64,000 nt of DNA, from NCBI GenBank assembly GCA_003707065.3, contig PPXM03000001.1:434001-498000 (forward strand). Direction: 5' to 3'. The stretch is from Trigonopsis variabilis. Its lineage: Eukaryota > Ascomycota > Trigonopsidomycetes > Trigonopsidales > Trigonopsidaceae. Under the pieces are notes generated by a model. The model made no database searches. It had not been told where the DNA came from and was given only the letters and a program-made list of their open reading frames with translations. Both the position numbers and the translations under genes were made by a program. Within the stretch, counting starts at the first letter, position 1. Each line of letters starts with the position of its first letter. Below are positions 1 to 11,192 of the stretch, piece after piece.

Positions 1-3000
1 TTTGGACAATATCGTGCCGTTTAGTGGCATCAACATTACCGTCGAGCCTCATATACGACACTGAGGGCATGAGCCTTCGCAACAGATCTTTCTCAATGAT
101 ATCTAGCATGTCCTTCAGCTGGCAAAATATCAACACCCGATGTTGGCTAATGACATTACCTTCAGCTGCTGCTGCTGGTGTGACAGTAGCCGAAGAAGAT
201 AGACCAATGCCACATTCAAGTAATAGAGTCTGCAAAGAATTCAGCTTTGGAGCAAGAGAGATATCATGGAGATCAGTATGATGGCGAGCAAGTTCAGCCA
301 TGACTGCTTTATACTTTGGATGAGTCGGGCTAAGAACCAATGCGGGATGGTTGCAAACTTTTCTCATGTATTGTAATGATTGAAAAATGTGGCGCTTGGC
401 CGATTTTTCGGCTGATGTGACCTCAGAAGTAAGCTGGGTCTTCTCTTTGGAGACAAAATCGTTATAGAGCATCTTTTGGATTTCGCTCATATCCGAGTAA
501 TAATCCTGAATGATCTTTGGTGGTAAATCATCTAAAACGTCCTCTTTCAATCTTCTTAAAAGGAAAGGAAGCACCTGCTTATGTAAAGCCTCCAACGCTA
601 AAGAGCCTAGAAAAAAAGTTAGTAAAAAGATAGACAGTAAAGGTGGTCAGGCGCCGAGAAAGAAGTTGTGTGAGCGCATCCAAGAGTCTAGAACAGGACA
701 CCCATCAATTCACCCATCAATTCAAAATTAACTTACCGTTTTCTTGCTCCTTGGCGGAGTTTTTCCCATTTCTGCTTGCTGCAATAGGTTTAGCAAACCG
801 TTCATTGAAAGATTTTTCCGATCCCAAAAATCCCGGCATCAAGAAATCAAACAAAGACCAAAGTTCGAGGACATTATTTTGGATAGGGGTGCCACTTAGA
901 ATCAACCGATGATAAGCCTTGAATCGTTTGACAGCTTGGCTCAATTTCGAAGCGGCATTTTTGATGATATGTCCTTCATCCAACACACAGTAATTCCAGT
1001 CCTGGCAACTAAGCGCATCATTATCATTTCTGGCAATATCATAGGATGTGACGACGACATCATACTGTTCAAAACAGTGCTGAAGCCGGTTTCGTTGAGC
1101 TGGTGCGCCCACATACAATAAGACTTTGATGAAAGGAGCATAAGTATTGATCTCATGTTGCCAATGGCCTGTAAGAGTGGGCGGACAAACGATCAATGAA
1201 GGTAGAGGGCGGCTATCTGTCGCTTCCGTCTCCGCATATTTCTCGGCGCGGATGTGATGGTCACTGGCGACAATACAGATGGTCTGTAAAGTCTTTCCAA
1301 GACCCATATCATCACATAATATTCCATGAAGATTATATTTGTTAAGGAAAGCCAGCCAATTAACACCTTCTTGTTGATATTTCCGCAAATTAGCCTTCAC
1401 CTTGACTGGAAGATGAAAAGGTTCAATCTTGCTTACATCTAGCATCTGACTGATAAATGTTCGCTCTCGTTCTCGGCCTTTTAATAATTTGTCAGGCAGC
1501 CCAGGTCTATCTGGGATTCCACTCTCTAACGGAACTAGTTTGATGATGGAAGCGAAGGTTGTGGTGGCAAGAAGTCGGGTATCTTTGTTGGAGTCACTCA
1601 TCCGTCCGAGCACTGGAACAATCAAAAAGACGACATAAGGTAAGATCTCATTTCCCATGGCTAAGACAAGATGATACACACATTCAGTCGCTCCTTGGCG
1701 GTTACGAAGAGGTGCACTACCATTCATCAAAGGTAGAATATTCTCAATAAAAAAAATCATGCCATTTAGATCCATCTTGGTGCACACTTTAGCAAAACAC
1801 TTGGCTGCAGAATAACGCAAAACCGAATATTCACTGATTAGGACCTTGAGAATAGATGGAAGAACAGCCTCAATTTGACCAAAGAGTGCACTATCTAAGA
1901 ATGGGAGAATTTGACCAAGGACACCCAACGCATCGATTAATCTCTGGCCTTCTTCATTTTTAGGGTTGTCAAGATCCTTAGGCAGACCAATTGTGAGCCC
2001 TTCTAAAGGTTCCAAAGTAAATCGCCTCAGAGTTGGGGCTTTTTCGAATACCTGAGATCCGAGAAGAAGAAGAACTTCTTCAAGCGTCTTTCTCGCTCCT
2101 CTAGTCTTGCTTTCCACTTGAGCCATTTCTCGTTTCACATTCTCTTTGATCTCTTTAGGCTCTTCCTTCTTTATCGACAGTATAGAGTCGCGAGTCTTAT
2201 CGTTGCGATGGAATTCCGGAACCTGGCTGACATCAACGCATAAGAGATTGCACATGTTACTTAATAGCTTATCCACAGCTTTAATCTTCGAACCCTCAAT
2301 GCACTTTTTTACCAAAACGGCAAGGTTTTTGGCCGTTCGATACTGCAGCTCCACAGTTTCTTCGTGCTTGATACTGTCAACGAGACTTCGTATCACCGGG
2401 TTTAGTTTAGATGCAAGAGATCCGAGGTTCACAACTGCACCAGCCGCAGCAGCCATGATACTGATATCTCTGTCTGATTTCAGTTGGCTGACTTCGTCTA
2501 TCGCTTGCTGCACTGCACGCAGTGTATCGTCCAAGAGCTGGGCATTGGTAGCACGATCACTTATCGCAGCTTTCAGTTTAGGATAATCCTTGACAATCTC
2601 TTGAGCATCTGCCAAAGAGAAGGCTTTGGGTCCAGCGCTTGGATCTCCTTGAACGACTGGAGAGAGATGGGGTATCTTAGAAGGAGGCGCTCCCATTTCT
2701 GTTAAAAGGTTGAACAGCACTTGACATTGGACTCGAACAATTTTCAACAACGGGACCAAATCTTGATACATAGGAGGAAGAGGATCATTTATGTAGTTCA
2801 AAAGCTTATCATATATTTTGGACTGATCCAGAAACTGGCTAGATCGACCCAAGTTATCAATAATTATAGCCGCAAAGAGCCGATGGGTAGAAAAAACTGA
2901 GCCCAAATAAGAATTTAATAGATCTATCATTTTTTCTTGTCCCTAGAAGAATTAGTAATTTCCTCTTCGCAGAGTGACTCACCTCAGGGCTTAATAAACT

Positions 3001-5274
3001 AATAGCAAAGCCCACCGCATCGGCGCAGGCAATTTTTGTCTTCATAAAAATTTCATATCCAACCAAAGTTACATCACCCATCTCCATTGGTCCATCAATA
3101 GTAAACTCTGTTCTATCTTCTTTTTTCTTAGATCCTCCTTTTACACTCCTAGGTAAATATTGCTCCTCCATTTTGTACATATGCCGTGCCACTCCTATTG
3201 GAGTTGTTAATAAATTGATTAAAGGTGGTAAGATATTTAGAAAATCTTCGTTGTAGCTCATAGAGTTCAATTGGGCATATCTGGAGGCCATTAGGATCCA
3301 TACCTCCTTGGCTTGAGCCAATAAAGGACTTTTTTGTTCGAACAGAAGATCTTGGAATAATAAGTATAAAGTCGAACCATCTATCCAATATCCTTCATTA
3401 ATATTAATGAAAGTATTTAAAGCATTTATGATAGCTTTCCTGACAGAGGATATAGGATGACGAAGAAACGGATTTAGCGTAGAGACCTTCGCTTTCAAGG
3501 ATTTCGAGTCATCTTTAGATGCCTGGCTCTCAAATATTTCCAAAACTTGAGGAAATCTAGATAGCTGGGCCAATAAGTCTAGCACGCTCCCTGTAGAAGC
3601 ACTCAGGTCATCCTTTGAATCCTCTAGACAGTTCCATATGATCTCCAATAGTCCTCCAACAGATTTGCCGCGTAATTCAATAAACTCCTTGGCTATTGGA
3701 ATCAGAGCTGATGCGCTCACCGACCGGACATCGTCATCAAACTCCCGCAATCCATGAATAATACAATCCAATATTCCATCTAACATGTCCCCGTGATTCA
3801 CGACGTAGTCTTTTCTGACCGCTACCAGATATTTTAATCCAAGCATTCCACCATGGCTCACCTGCCAGATAGGAACGGTAGATCCGAGTCCGTCCTGCAT
3901 CACTAATTCATACAAAACCTCGTACACCTTTGAAATAAGATTGTCAGGAAGGAACACCAGTAAAGCTCCAAATGTTTGCGCAGCCGATTCCCGAATAGGC
4001 GCAACAACTTGGTCAGAAACATAATCTCCAAATCGGTCAAGGGCAAAAATACAGCAGATCCTGCATGCAACGTTCTCTAAGTACTTTTGATTTTCACGAT
4101 CATTCTGCTCTTTCGTTAAGCCAACCATTCGACCAGCTCCTTTGCCATGAACTCGAAGAATTTCTCTCAACGCTCCGGCAGCACCGTGACGGACTTCCCA
4201 GCGCGGGTTGAAGAGACCTACTAGGAGCAGCTCACACAGCCCATCGAACGGCCACGATAGTCCGTCAGTGAGGTTTTTGACAATGAGATCACCAGGTTTT
4301 TTATGTTTATGTTGTACCACCACCTGCTCGGCGTCTTTCGAAGCAGGTTTCTGTTCAGACTTGGATTTCGTAGTTTCGTTTGAAGAGGAGTAAGAAACGA
4401 TTCGAACTTTACTGGTATGCGATTTGGCATCCGCTTTAGCCTTCCGCTTAGCCATAGCTTTAAGTCGGGAACTTGACGGCAAGGAAGATGTCTGATCATC
4501 CGATAGGATTTGATCTTCTTGTTTGACTTTTATTTTCGCCTTGGCGACAGGCTTCTTCCTTTTTGACTGCACTGGAAAAAGATCGGCTTCGTCGAGTAAA
4601 TCATCATCCATAAAATCACCTCCTAACCCTAATCTTGAAGCCACTTTTCGTTTTTCCTTCGCTAACCTCGTCATAGGATCTGAAAAATCCTCCTCGATCT
4701 CGTACTCTTTTCCTCCGCTCCCAAGTAGCACTTGTCCCTTGGAGAGAACTTGTCTTATGTCGAGAGTAGAAAATGATAATAGATCCGTCTGGTGTGAAGC
4801 TTGTGTGGAAGAACAAGCATCATTCTCTTGCTTAACCAGAGTCTCCCGGGCGTCGCTTCGAGAAGGCTGGTTTCTATCTCGATCTTCAGAAGCAGCGTCG
4901 TTGGGCTTTTCTAGAGTTAAAGACTTTTCGTCTAAGGCATCTGGACGTTCTCGAGCATCTCTGGACCCATGATCTTCGGATCCTCCCGTTTCTATCTTCA
5001 CTTGTGTATTCTCGCCATTCTCGCTCTTGACTCCACTCTCTTCATTTGGATCCCAAGGAGTCACATTTTCAACAATATTTGCAATACATGAAATGGTTGC
5101 TGAGCGAGTATCCCAACGATTCGATTGTAGATATGGATAAACTCGACTCAGCAGGGAATACAAATCTTCAGGATGTACTTGAACAATATCTGCGATTTGT
5201 TTTGCAGCAGCATGACGGACAAAAGCGTTCGATCCTGTGTCTAATAAAGACACAAGGCGATCTAATCGAGACAT
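1..5274 (-). CDS. MOT1: MOT1/BTAF1, TBP-removing Snf2 ATPase (3' end outside window)
   Basis: Mot1 is the nuclear ATPase that strips TATA-binding protein from DNA. Exons are 5274-2983, 2942-737 and 606-1, joined by GT-AG introns of 40 and 130 nt in phase. The first ~1,270 residues are HEAT-like repeats, with a charged linker around residues 80-300 and the conserved Mot1 middle region. The Snf2 ATPase follows: Walker A DDMGLGKT near residue 1308, the DEGH Walker B box near 1418, then the SGTPIQNN motif. The last visible exon enters the second helicase lobe (LPFLLRRLKEDVLDDLPPK). About 200 residues of that lobe lie beyond the window edge. The DEGH box and N-terminal HEAT array separate Mot1 from other Snf2 proteins. 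Identification is firm; the long second intron is inferred from phase and continuity. Confidence 0.95.
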
Positions 5275-6317
5275 CTTTTGTTCTGCAAAACTTTACCTCG
5301 CTCACTAGTCCTCGTCTTCCTTCCTAGTTCCAGCTCAGATATGTTTTGTTCGTCCTTTTATCCTTATTGCTCTTCCTGCTTTTCCTTGTCCAACCTTATG
5401 ATGTTGAATCCTGTGCTTCGCCGTCCTTCGAAATCTTCGCTGCAACTCTCAAAACCTGATATTGTAACGGATCCCTGTTGTCAGCAAGAGAGCTCCCATC
5501 TCTAGAGTGATACTGACCAACATAAAGCAAGGATCTTATCCATCCACGAAGACCATTGAGGATAATATTCTCAATGATGAAAATTAAGAAATTGCAGTTT
5601 TCCCGATGTAAGAGCGATCTAGATGACTGGTTTTTTAGCTTGCTTCATTCGGTCATATATAAAAGCATGCAGACCTCAGAATTCTGATAGTCATTCAAGA
5701 TAAAATCTTGTGTTATTGTTACTTGCTTCAAGTTATTCGGTTTTAACTGAGACTCGGTAATGTGTTCAGAACTTCTTGTGTACCTATATCCCGAATCTTT
5801 TCAATGCCCTCCCGGCTGGGCATATACCTTTACTACATGCTACTCTCCTTATGTAGGATATTCAGAATGGCTCCGATCTTTTTTAAGTTTGCCATTTTTT
5901 GTGTTCTTATGAGATAGCAAGGGGAAATGCATGACCTCGCCGGAAATCAAAGGCCTGGATTAAGATATCTTCTACCCTGACCACTATTTGCAACACAACA
6001 TTGATTTATTCTCGTAGTCTCCAGCAGAAGATCGTAACTTAACTTAGGCAGCTGGGGCAATTATTATTATTACATGACGGGAGACAAAGGTCTAGAAATA
6101 ACCACAGAATGTAATTAATGCCGTGGATGAGAAAGGGATACATATGGAGGTGTTAATTTATCTAATGTCTATCTTCATTTCATTTCCCGAACTAACATTT
6201 CTAGTCTCGAAAATTCTTTTGGAACACTACAGGTCTGTCATCCACCGTAAAAAAAAAAAAGAAAAAACTAGAATCGATGCTATTTTTTCTTCACTATCGT
6301 ACATAATAGAATATAAG
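5275..6317. other. Intergenic, MOT1 promoter side and TFB1 3' side
   Basis: These 1,043 bases separate the MOT1 start from the TFB1 stop. I see AT-rich sequence with a poly-A run near 6247-6260 and no open frame or RNA gene that I can support. A 16-codon ATG frame at 5867 is too short to call. Confidence 0.5.
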
Positions 6318-8413
6318 CTAAACACGCCTATAAATAATCTTCCCTGTCAATGTCGCTGATTGCTCTTTCACCGACGCCTGTAATGCAAGTTCATACCGCT
6401 CGATGGCTTCGTTGATTGCCTGAACGGTTGAAGAGACAGAAACCTCGATGCTTTTCATGATAGTCGACCTATCTCGAATTAGAGATTTATTTTTACTTCC
6501 TAGAGCCTGTTGCTTGGGTGTGAGAGATCGAACATTTCCCGACATGAAATCCAGCAAGCTCTGCGAGTCCGCATTTTCCTGTTCATTAACAGTAACAGTA
6601 GAAAGGGTCTCATCAGAGGATGCCCTCTGAATGATCGCGTTGAATCTATCTTTACTTTTCTTCAGGCTTTCAGCAAGCTTTAATAAAGACGAGCCAGGGA
6701 TTATATGCGTGGCATCGTTAGGAATTGCTTTGTCATCGTGTTTGGATATTTTTGTGGCTCTGGACCCATGTAATTCTTGCCAAAACTGGCGGAGAAATTC
6801 GGAAGCAGTAGCGTGAGCAAGAGTTAGCTCATCCAAGATAGACTCAGGGATATCACTTTCGACAACAGAAGAAGCCGTGGACCTAAATGACATGGATTCT
6901 TTTTTAGTAACCTGAAGAAATCTTGCCTGATCAGCTATGGCTTGATTGATACGAGCGGAAACTTTGTGAAAAGCCTCTTGATTTTTAGGAGCAATCTCAT
7001 ATAGATCAAACGGGCTGATGAAAGGGTCGAACTCGCTTTTCAATGCATTGAGTCGCCTCCTTTTCTCTTCCTCGGATTCTATGACAATGTCAGAGTTTAG
7101 ACCTTGACTCCATCCCAGTCTATCTTGATATCTATCCAGATTCAGTTTGATGGCCCGAATTTCCTTTTCGGCCTGTAAGTCATGGAACGCCAGTTCTTTT
7201 ATTTCCTCCATCGATAAAGGGTGATTCTTTGAAGCGCTTTGAGGATCATCGTCATAATGATCCTTATTAGAGGTGCCTTCATCTTCCTCTATCCGAATCT
7301 TAGGGCGTTCATCGTTCTCACTAGAAACCATTCGAGTCATCTGTTGGGATAGGGAGTTGATCGTCCTAATCACATTGACATATTTCCCTTTATTTGGTCG
7401 CATTGTTAGATCTGGAGCATTGCCTTTGACAGCATATTGATTCTCGTTCGCATTCACATTATAAAATGGATGAACGGGAGCTCCCTTATCCACTTCATCG
7501 TGGGGTCGTTTAGTCCCCATAGCCTTAACGTTCTGTTCTAGATCAACCTCATCCTCATCGTCTTCATCAGAGTCAGATTCGGGAGACAAATACTTGTCCA
7601 TTATAGGGTCAATTTGATCATTAGAGTTTGGAGCTTCACCGCGCAGTTTTCTAAATAATCGAGATAAGAAGAACCGTGACCAAAACTCCCCTTCTGATAA
7701 TTTAGGAACATTCTCATCATAGGCCTTTTTGACCACTGGGTACTGATTAAAGATATCATGGATCTTGTCCCGAGTCAAGCTCACATTGATTTTATTATCT
7801 ATGCCAGCCGTAGGTTTGATGGTGCTCAGCACATTATAAGGTCCTTTCCTCTGAAATGCGACTACAGCTTTAGACCGCAGAAGATGAATTCGATTGGCCC
7901 AAAATGCTGTGGGACTTAATCCTCCTACTATAACTGTATCCTGGAACATTTTTTGAAGGTTCTTATCCTGCTTCAGTAAACTTTGTTGTAACTCAGTATC
8001 TTCAAGCAAGGATTTATCATCCAGAGATTTTGTTTGCTGACCTTTTGGTTCTTCGGCTGCTTTTCTAGAAGCAATACAAGTTTGTAGAGATTCTTTCATA
8101 CTATCAAGCACCTCTCTGCTGGAAAAGGTAAAGGTATGGGCGACTGGTGTTTCACTCTGTCCCGAAATAATAAAGATCCTGAGCATATTTTTATTACTTT
8201 TCGCCGGAGTAGCTTGCATATCTAGGAATTCCGGTTAGAAACGGATTACTGACATCACTCAGATTACTCACTATTCACTTGCTTCAAATCAAAAGCCAAG
8301 CCAAGCTCACCAGTACTTTGGTCTATCCATTCACATTTCGTACGATCCGCACTAATTCTTAGTTGTCCAGACTTTTTGTTGTATGTCGTCGTCTGCTCTA
8401 TTGGTGCCGGCAT
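6318..8413 (-). CDS. TFB1: TFIIH core subunit Tfb1/p62 (GTF2H1)
   Basis: Tfb1 is a structural subunit of the TFIIH core, used in RNA polymerase II initiation and nucleotide excision repair. Exon 1 (8413-8272) encodes the start MPAPIEQTTTYNKKSGQL, the first strands of the PH-like domain with the typical EWIDQ tryptophan. A 50-nt intron is followed by exon 2 (8221-6318), which finishes the PH domain. Two BSD-like segments follow near residues 125-235, the second marked by EGEFWSRFFLSRLFRKL. An acidic DESDEDDEDE stretch lies near residue 245. The C-terminal third is helical, as in the family. Length is 681 residues, normal for fungi. The start is set by the PH domain, since the long frame alone would begin inside it. 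Confidence 0.9.
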
Positions 8414-8667
8414 GATGTATTTATTTCATGCGAATCGACAATTAACAGAATAGACAATCAATGGAACAAACAGGAAAGACTATATTCATTCAGTCGAAAT
8501 GAGTGGGCACGCGCGGAGCCGGACGTAATGGACGGACGATAAGATCAGATCAAATATGTGGTGACACTTAGTCTGGTTATACGCTTGCTCGGTAACACTT
8601 GATTTCTGACTGGATTTTGCTTCAGAAACAACCTGCTTTAGCTACAGAAACCGAGAGTCTATATCTT

Positions 8668-8699
8668 CCTCTCTCTCTCTCTCACTATATATATATATA
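8668..8699. repeat. CT tract followed by AT tract
   Basis: A (CT)n run at about 8668-8683 is followed directly by an (AT)n run to 8699. A matching (AG)n run lies 105 bp downstream at 8804-8818, so the strand could fold back. The tracts sit in the interval upstream of TFB1. Confidence 0.8.
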
Positions 8700-8803
8700 G
8701 TTACTCACCTTATGATAAGTTCTTCAAAGTTATCATAGAAGAAAGCTGGGAAAGAAATCTCAACATCTCTTATTCCCACATGCTTAGCTCCGTACAAGCA
8801 TCA

Positions 8804-8818
8804 CAGAGAGAGAGAGAG
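8804..8818. repeat. GA tract
   Basis: About seven AG units, complementary to the CT tract at 8668-8683. Confidence 0.8.
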
Positions 8819-8888
8819 CTGTAGGTCTCGCCTAGCTCATTTCATACTGTCTTTCACCCGTTTTATTTGTTTTATGTCTACTTCCATT

Positions 8889-9068
8889 CTAGAACCCAGT
8901 GACTTTGTCAGCGATCTCCTGTGATCTGACAAAATCGGCTCCGATGAAGCCGCTACTTAGCAGTAGAGCTCGCATCTTGAAGTTATGAGACGCATACAAA
9001 TGGATTAAATACACTGTGAAACCTCTCATGCTCTTGACAGGCTGCTTGAAATACGGTGATCGCGACAT
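8889..9068 (-). CDS. Possible 59-residue small protein, unrecognised
   Basis: An ATG frame starting MSRSPYFKQPVKSMRG runs 59 codons to a stop at 8889. The same frame is open upstream to 9107 but has only a GTG there. Third positions look coding-like and the protein is basic with a hydrophobic middle (RALLLSSGFIGADF). I could not connect it by a clean splice to an upstream exon and do not recognise the family. It could be a small organelle protein or chance. Confidence 0.25.
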   Translation of the reverse strand: MSRSPYFKQPVKSMRGFTVYLIHLYASHNFKMRALLLSSGFIGADFVRSQEIADKVTGF

Positions 9069-9246
9069 TTCCTTGCGAAGCTGCCCGAGTGGCTCGAACG
9101 CTGTCACGGTTTGGTGTTACTGGCCGCGACTGCTAACCATATCTTTTAGAAATACTTTCTTTTCGAATCTCATTACCAAGCGATCGGGTATTTTAATTTA
9201 AGGCCGACTGAGAGTATATTCAAGAATTTGATAGTCATGTCATCGG

Positions 9247-9765
9247 ATGAAAAGTATGTACAGATATAAGTGGAGCCATTGACGTGATTGAAAGAAGTGC
9301 CCCATATTGCTCCTCCTTTGCGGTTCATTTTCTTAAACCGATTACTAACGGATAGATGGAGAAGGTACTCCAATAGTAAACCGCTCAGAGGCCCTCCGGT
9401 TTCAGTTCCCGGTCGTCAGCAAACTCCACCGAGACAAATACCTCCCTTTGAATCTGTCAATGACTTTAATTCATCTGAGGTGCAAAAATATTTAGCTAAA
9501 GGTACGCCATCTGTCATAGAAACTGACTAATAAGGAGGCTACTCGTCAATTCTTGAGAATGCAAAGGAAAGTTTGGATAGCGCTGAAATCTACAAGTCAC
9601 AGGATACACCATCTAATCGAACTAAGCAAGCGGCCTGGGGTCCTAAAAGTATATTGATCCTCGGGAATCTTATTTCTAACTTTAATTCTAGACCCATCTA
9701 TTGCTCGAGGATCGTCACTTCTGGCTACCCTCCGAAAAGGTATTAATAAACCATCATCTGACTGA
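9247..9765 (+). CDS. Small four-exon gene, probable mitochondrial protein of 133 residues
   Basis: Exons 9247-9253, 9295-9501, 9535-9648 and 9692-9765 join in perfect phase (7, 207, 114 and 74 nt). They give 133 residues ending in a natural TGA. All introns are GT-AG, and the third carries TTCTAAC before its acceptor. Residues 1-30 are basic and hydroxylated with no acidic residue (PPLRFIFLNRLLTDRWRRYS), as in a mitochondrial presequence. A proline-rich linker follows, then a conserved-looking body with SSEVQKYLAKGGYSSILENA and AWGPKNPSIARGSSLLATLR. I do not recognise the family. The seven-base first exon is the least certain part; an acceptor three bases later would change only one residue. 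Location in the mitochondrion is inference. Confidence 0.5.
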
Positions 9766-10032
9766 TCAAGCCAACCCATGCCTCGTCTTTGCATGACTGA
9801 CACTTTATTTCTGTCGCTCGATTCTCTCCGCCATGTCTCTCATCGATTTTTGATCGCTACAATGCGACTGATTTCATCTTCTCCTTCTCTCGTAAATAAA
9901 GATGCCAACCAACTCTATAATGTGCTATTTCTTTTCTACTCATAACATCTATGGGCCACCAATCTTCACCTCCATGTCACCTGTAACTCTAGCGTTACAC
10001 TCGCGAAATTTTCTTTACTCCCAACTACAATC

Positions 10033-11037
10033 ATGTCTCTATCGGCGTCTCTTGAGGGCATCCGGCAATCTCTGGATGCATGTGAATCCTCACTATCAAA
10101 AATCGTTGAGAAAGTGAAGGCGGAGCCCACTTCGGATGGAATCAGTTTGCTCGATCTGAAAAATGATACGATGGCAGGTTATTTAGACCACCTGAACCTC
10201 TTAATAGGCTCTCGCCTTGAACGACTAGCTTCAGATATCACAGCTGAAAATATAGAATCTTCTTCAGTTATTCCTTCTGCCATAGTTGAGCGACTTGTCA
10301 CTGATCGGGTCATCTTGGATAAAGGTGTAAGGCCTTTAGAGTCCAAGATCTCGTATCAGATAAAAAAAGTTCTCAACGCCTGGCAAACTCAACAAGAGAA
10401 AGAAAAGCGAGAGTCAGAGAAGAAAACACAGGAAGCTGAAGTTGCCGAGGCCCAGGCTCCTGAAGAACTTTCTTTCAGGCCTAATCTTGCGTCTCTGCTC
10501 TCCAACGTGAAAGAGAAGCCAAGTACTACTAGTGGATCTTCTGGGGTGTATAAGCCACCAAAAATTGCGCCAGTGCACTATCCAACTTCTGAGAGAAGTG
10601 GCCGCAAATCGCGCGATTCGAAAGCTCGGAGAAATGCTTTAGTGGATGAATATCTTGAAGCTACCGGAGACAGGCCAACTGCTTTACCATCTATTGGTAC
10701 AGACGTATCATCCAAGGGAAGAAAAATTTACACTGAACATGACCGGCGTCGTCAGCAGGAGGTCGAGAATTACGAGGAAGAGAATTTCACTCGAGTCAAC
10801 CCAAATGCTATCTATACCAAGGAAGAGAGAAAGAAGCAAAAGCGTATTCAACGGGAACGAGAAAGAGATCAGTTCTTTGGCGAAGATTGGTCAATTTTGG
10901 ATAAAATCTCGAGAAAGGATAGCAAAACGGTTGTTGATGCTACTAAAAGACGCTCCAAAGATTCAGAGGGACTTTATCGACGGTCGAAACGAAAGGCAGC
11001 CGATGACTTGGCTGATCCGGATTTGAAACGGCGCTAG
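10033..11037 (+). CDS. LCP5: Lcp5/neuroguidin, U3 snoRNP-associated ribosome biogenesis factor
   Basis: This single-exon gene encodes 334 residues of the Sas10/Utp3/C1D family. These are nucleolar proteins that act with the U3 snoRNP in 18S rRNA processing. The family signature is near residues 36-65 (GISLLDLKNDTMAGYLDHLNLL), followed by helices to about residue 135. The rest is charged and disordered, with NPNAIYTKEERKKQKR near residue 260 and a basic tail, RRSKRKAADD. The ATG at 10033 is the first in frame and the length matches fungal Lcp5. The gene is convergent with the stress-protein gene, 155 bp apart. Neuroguidin and Lcp5 are orthologues, so no distinction is needed. Confidence 0.85.
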   Translation: MSLSASLEGIRQSLDACESSLSKIVEKVKAEPTSDGISLLDLKNDTMAGYLDHLNLLIGSRLERLASDITAENIESSSVIPSAIVERLVTDRVILDKGVRPLESKISYQIKKVLNAWQTQQEKEKRESEKKTQEAEVAEAQAPEELSFRPNLASLLSNVKEKPSTTSGSSGVYKPPKIAPVHYPTSERSGRKSRDSKARRNALVDEYLEATGDRPTALPSIGTDVSSKGRKIYTEHDRRRQQEVENYEEENFTRVNPNAIYTKEERKKQKRIQRERERDQFFGEDWSILDKISRKDSKTVVDATKRRSKDSEGLYRRSKRKAADDLADPDLKRR

Positions 11038-11192
11038 GTGTTGCATGGAATGCTCGATGTACGATAGATAGAGACTACGGGAAAGATCTAGCAACGTACT
11101 ATCCCCAGGCAATTTAGATATATGACAGCCGATTAACTCATATCCCATTGAAAAAAAATGCTTTAAAACGATAAAACAGTATGGTTGCTTTC

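Larger units (their letters stand above)
8414..8888. other. Intergenic, TFB1 promoter side
   Basis: Upstream of TFB1. It contains CT, AT and GA simple tracts, listed separately. No gene is seen. Confidence 0.5.

Noticed and set aside
9061-9120. tRNA-like A-box text (CCCGAGTGGCTCGAACGC)
   Set aside because: No matching T-arm, anticodon stem or acceptor pairing downstream.
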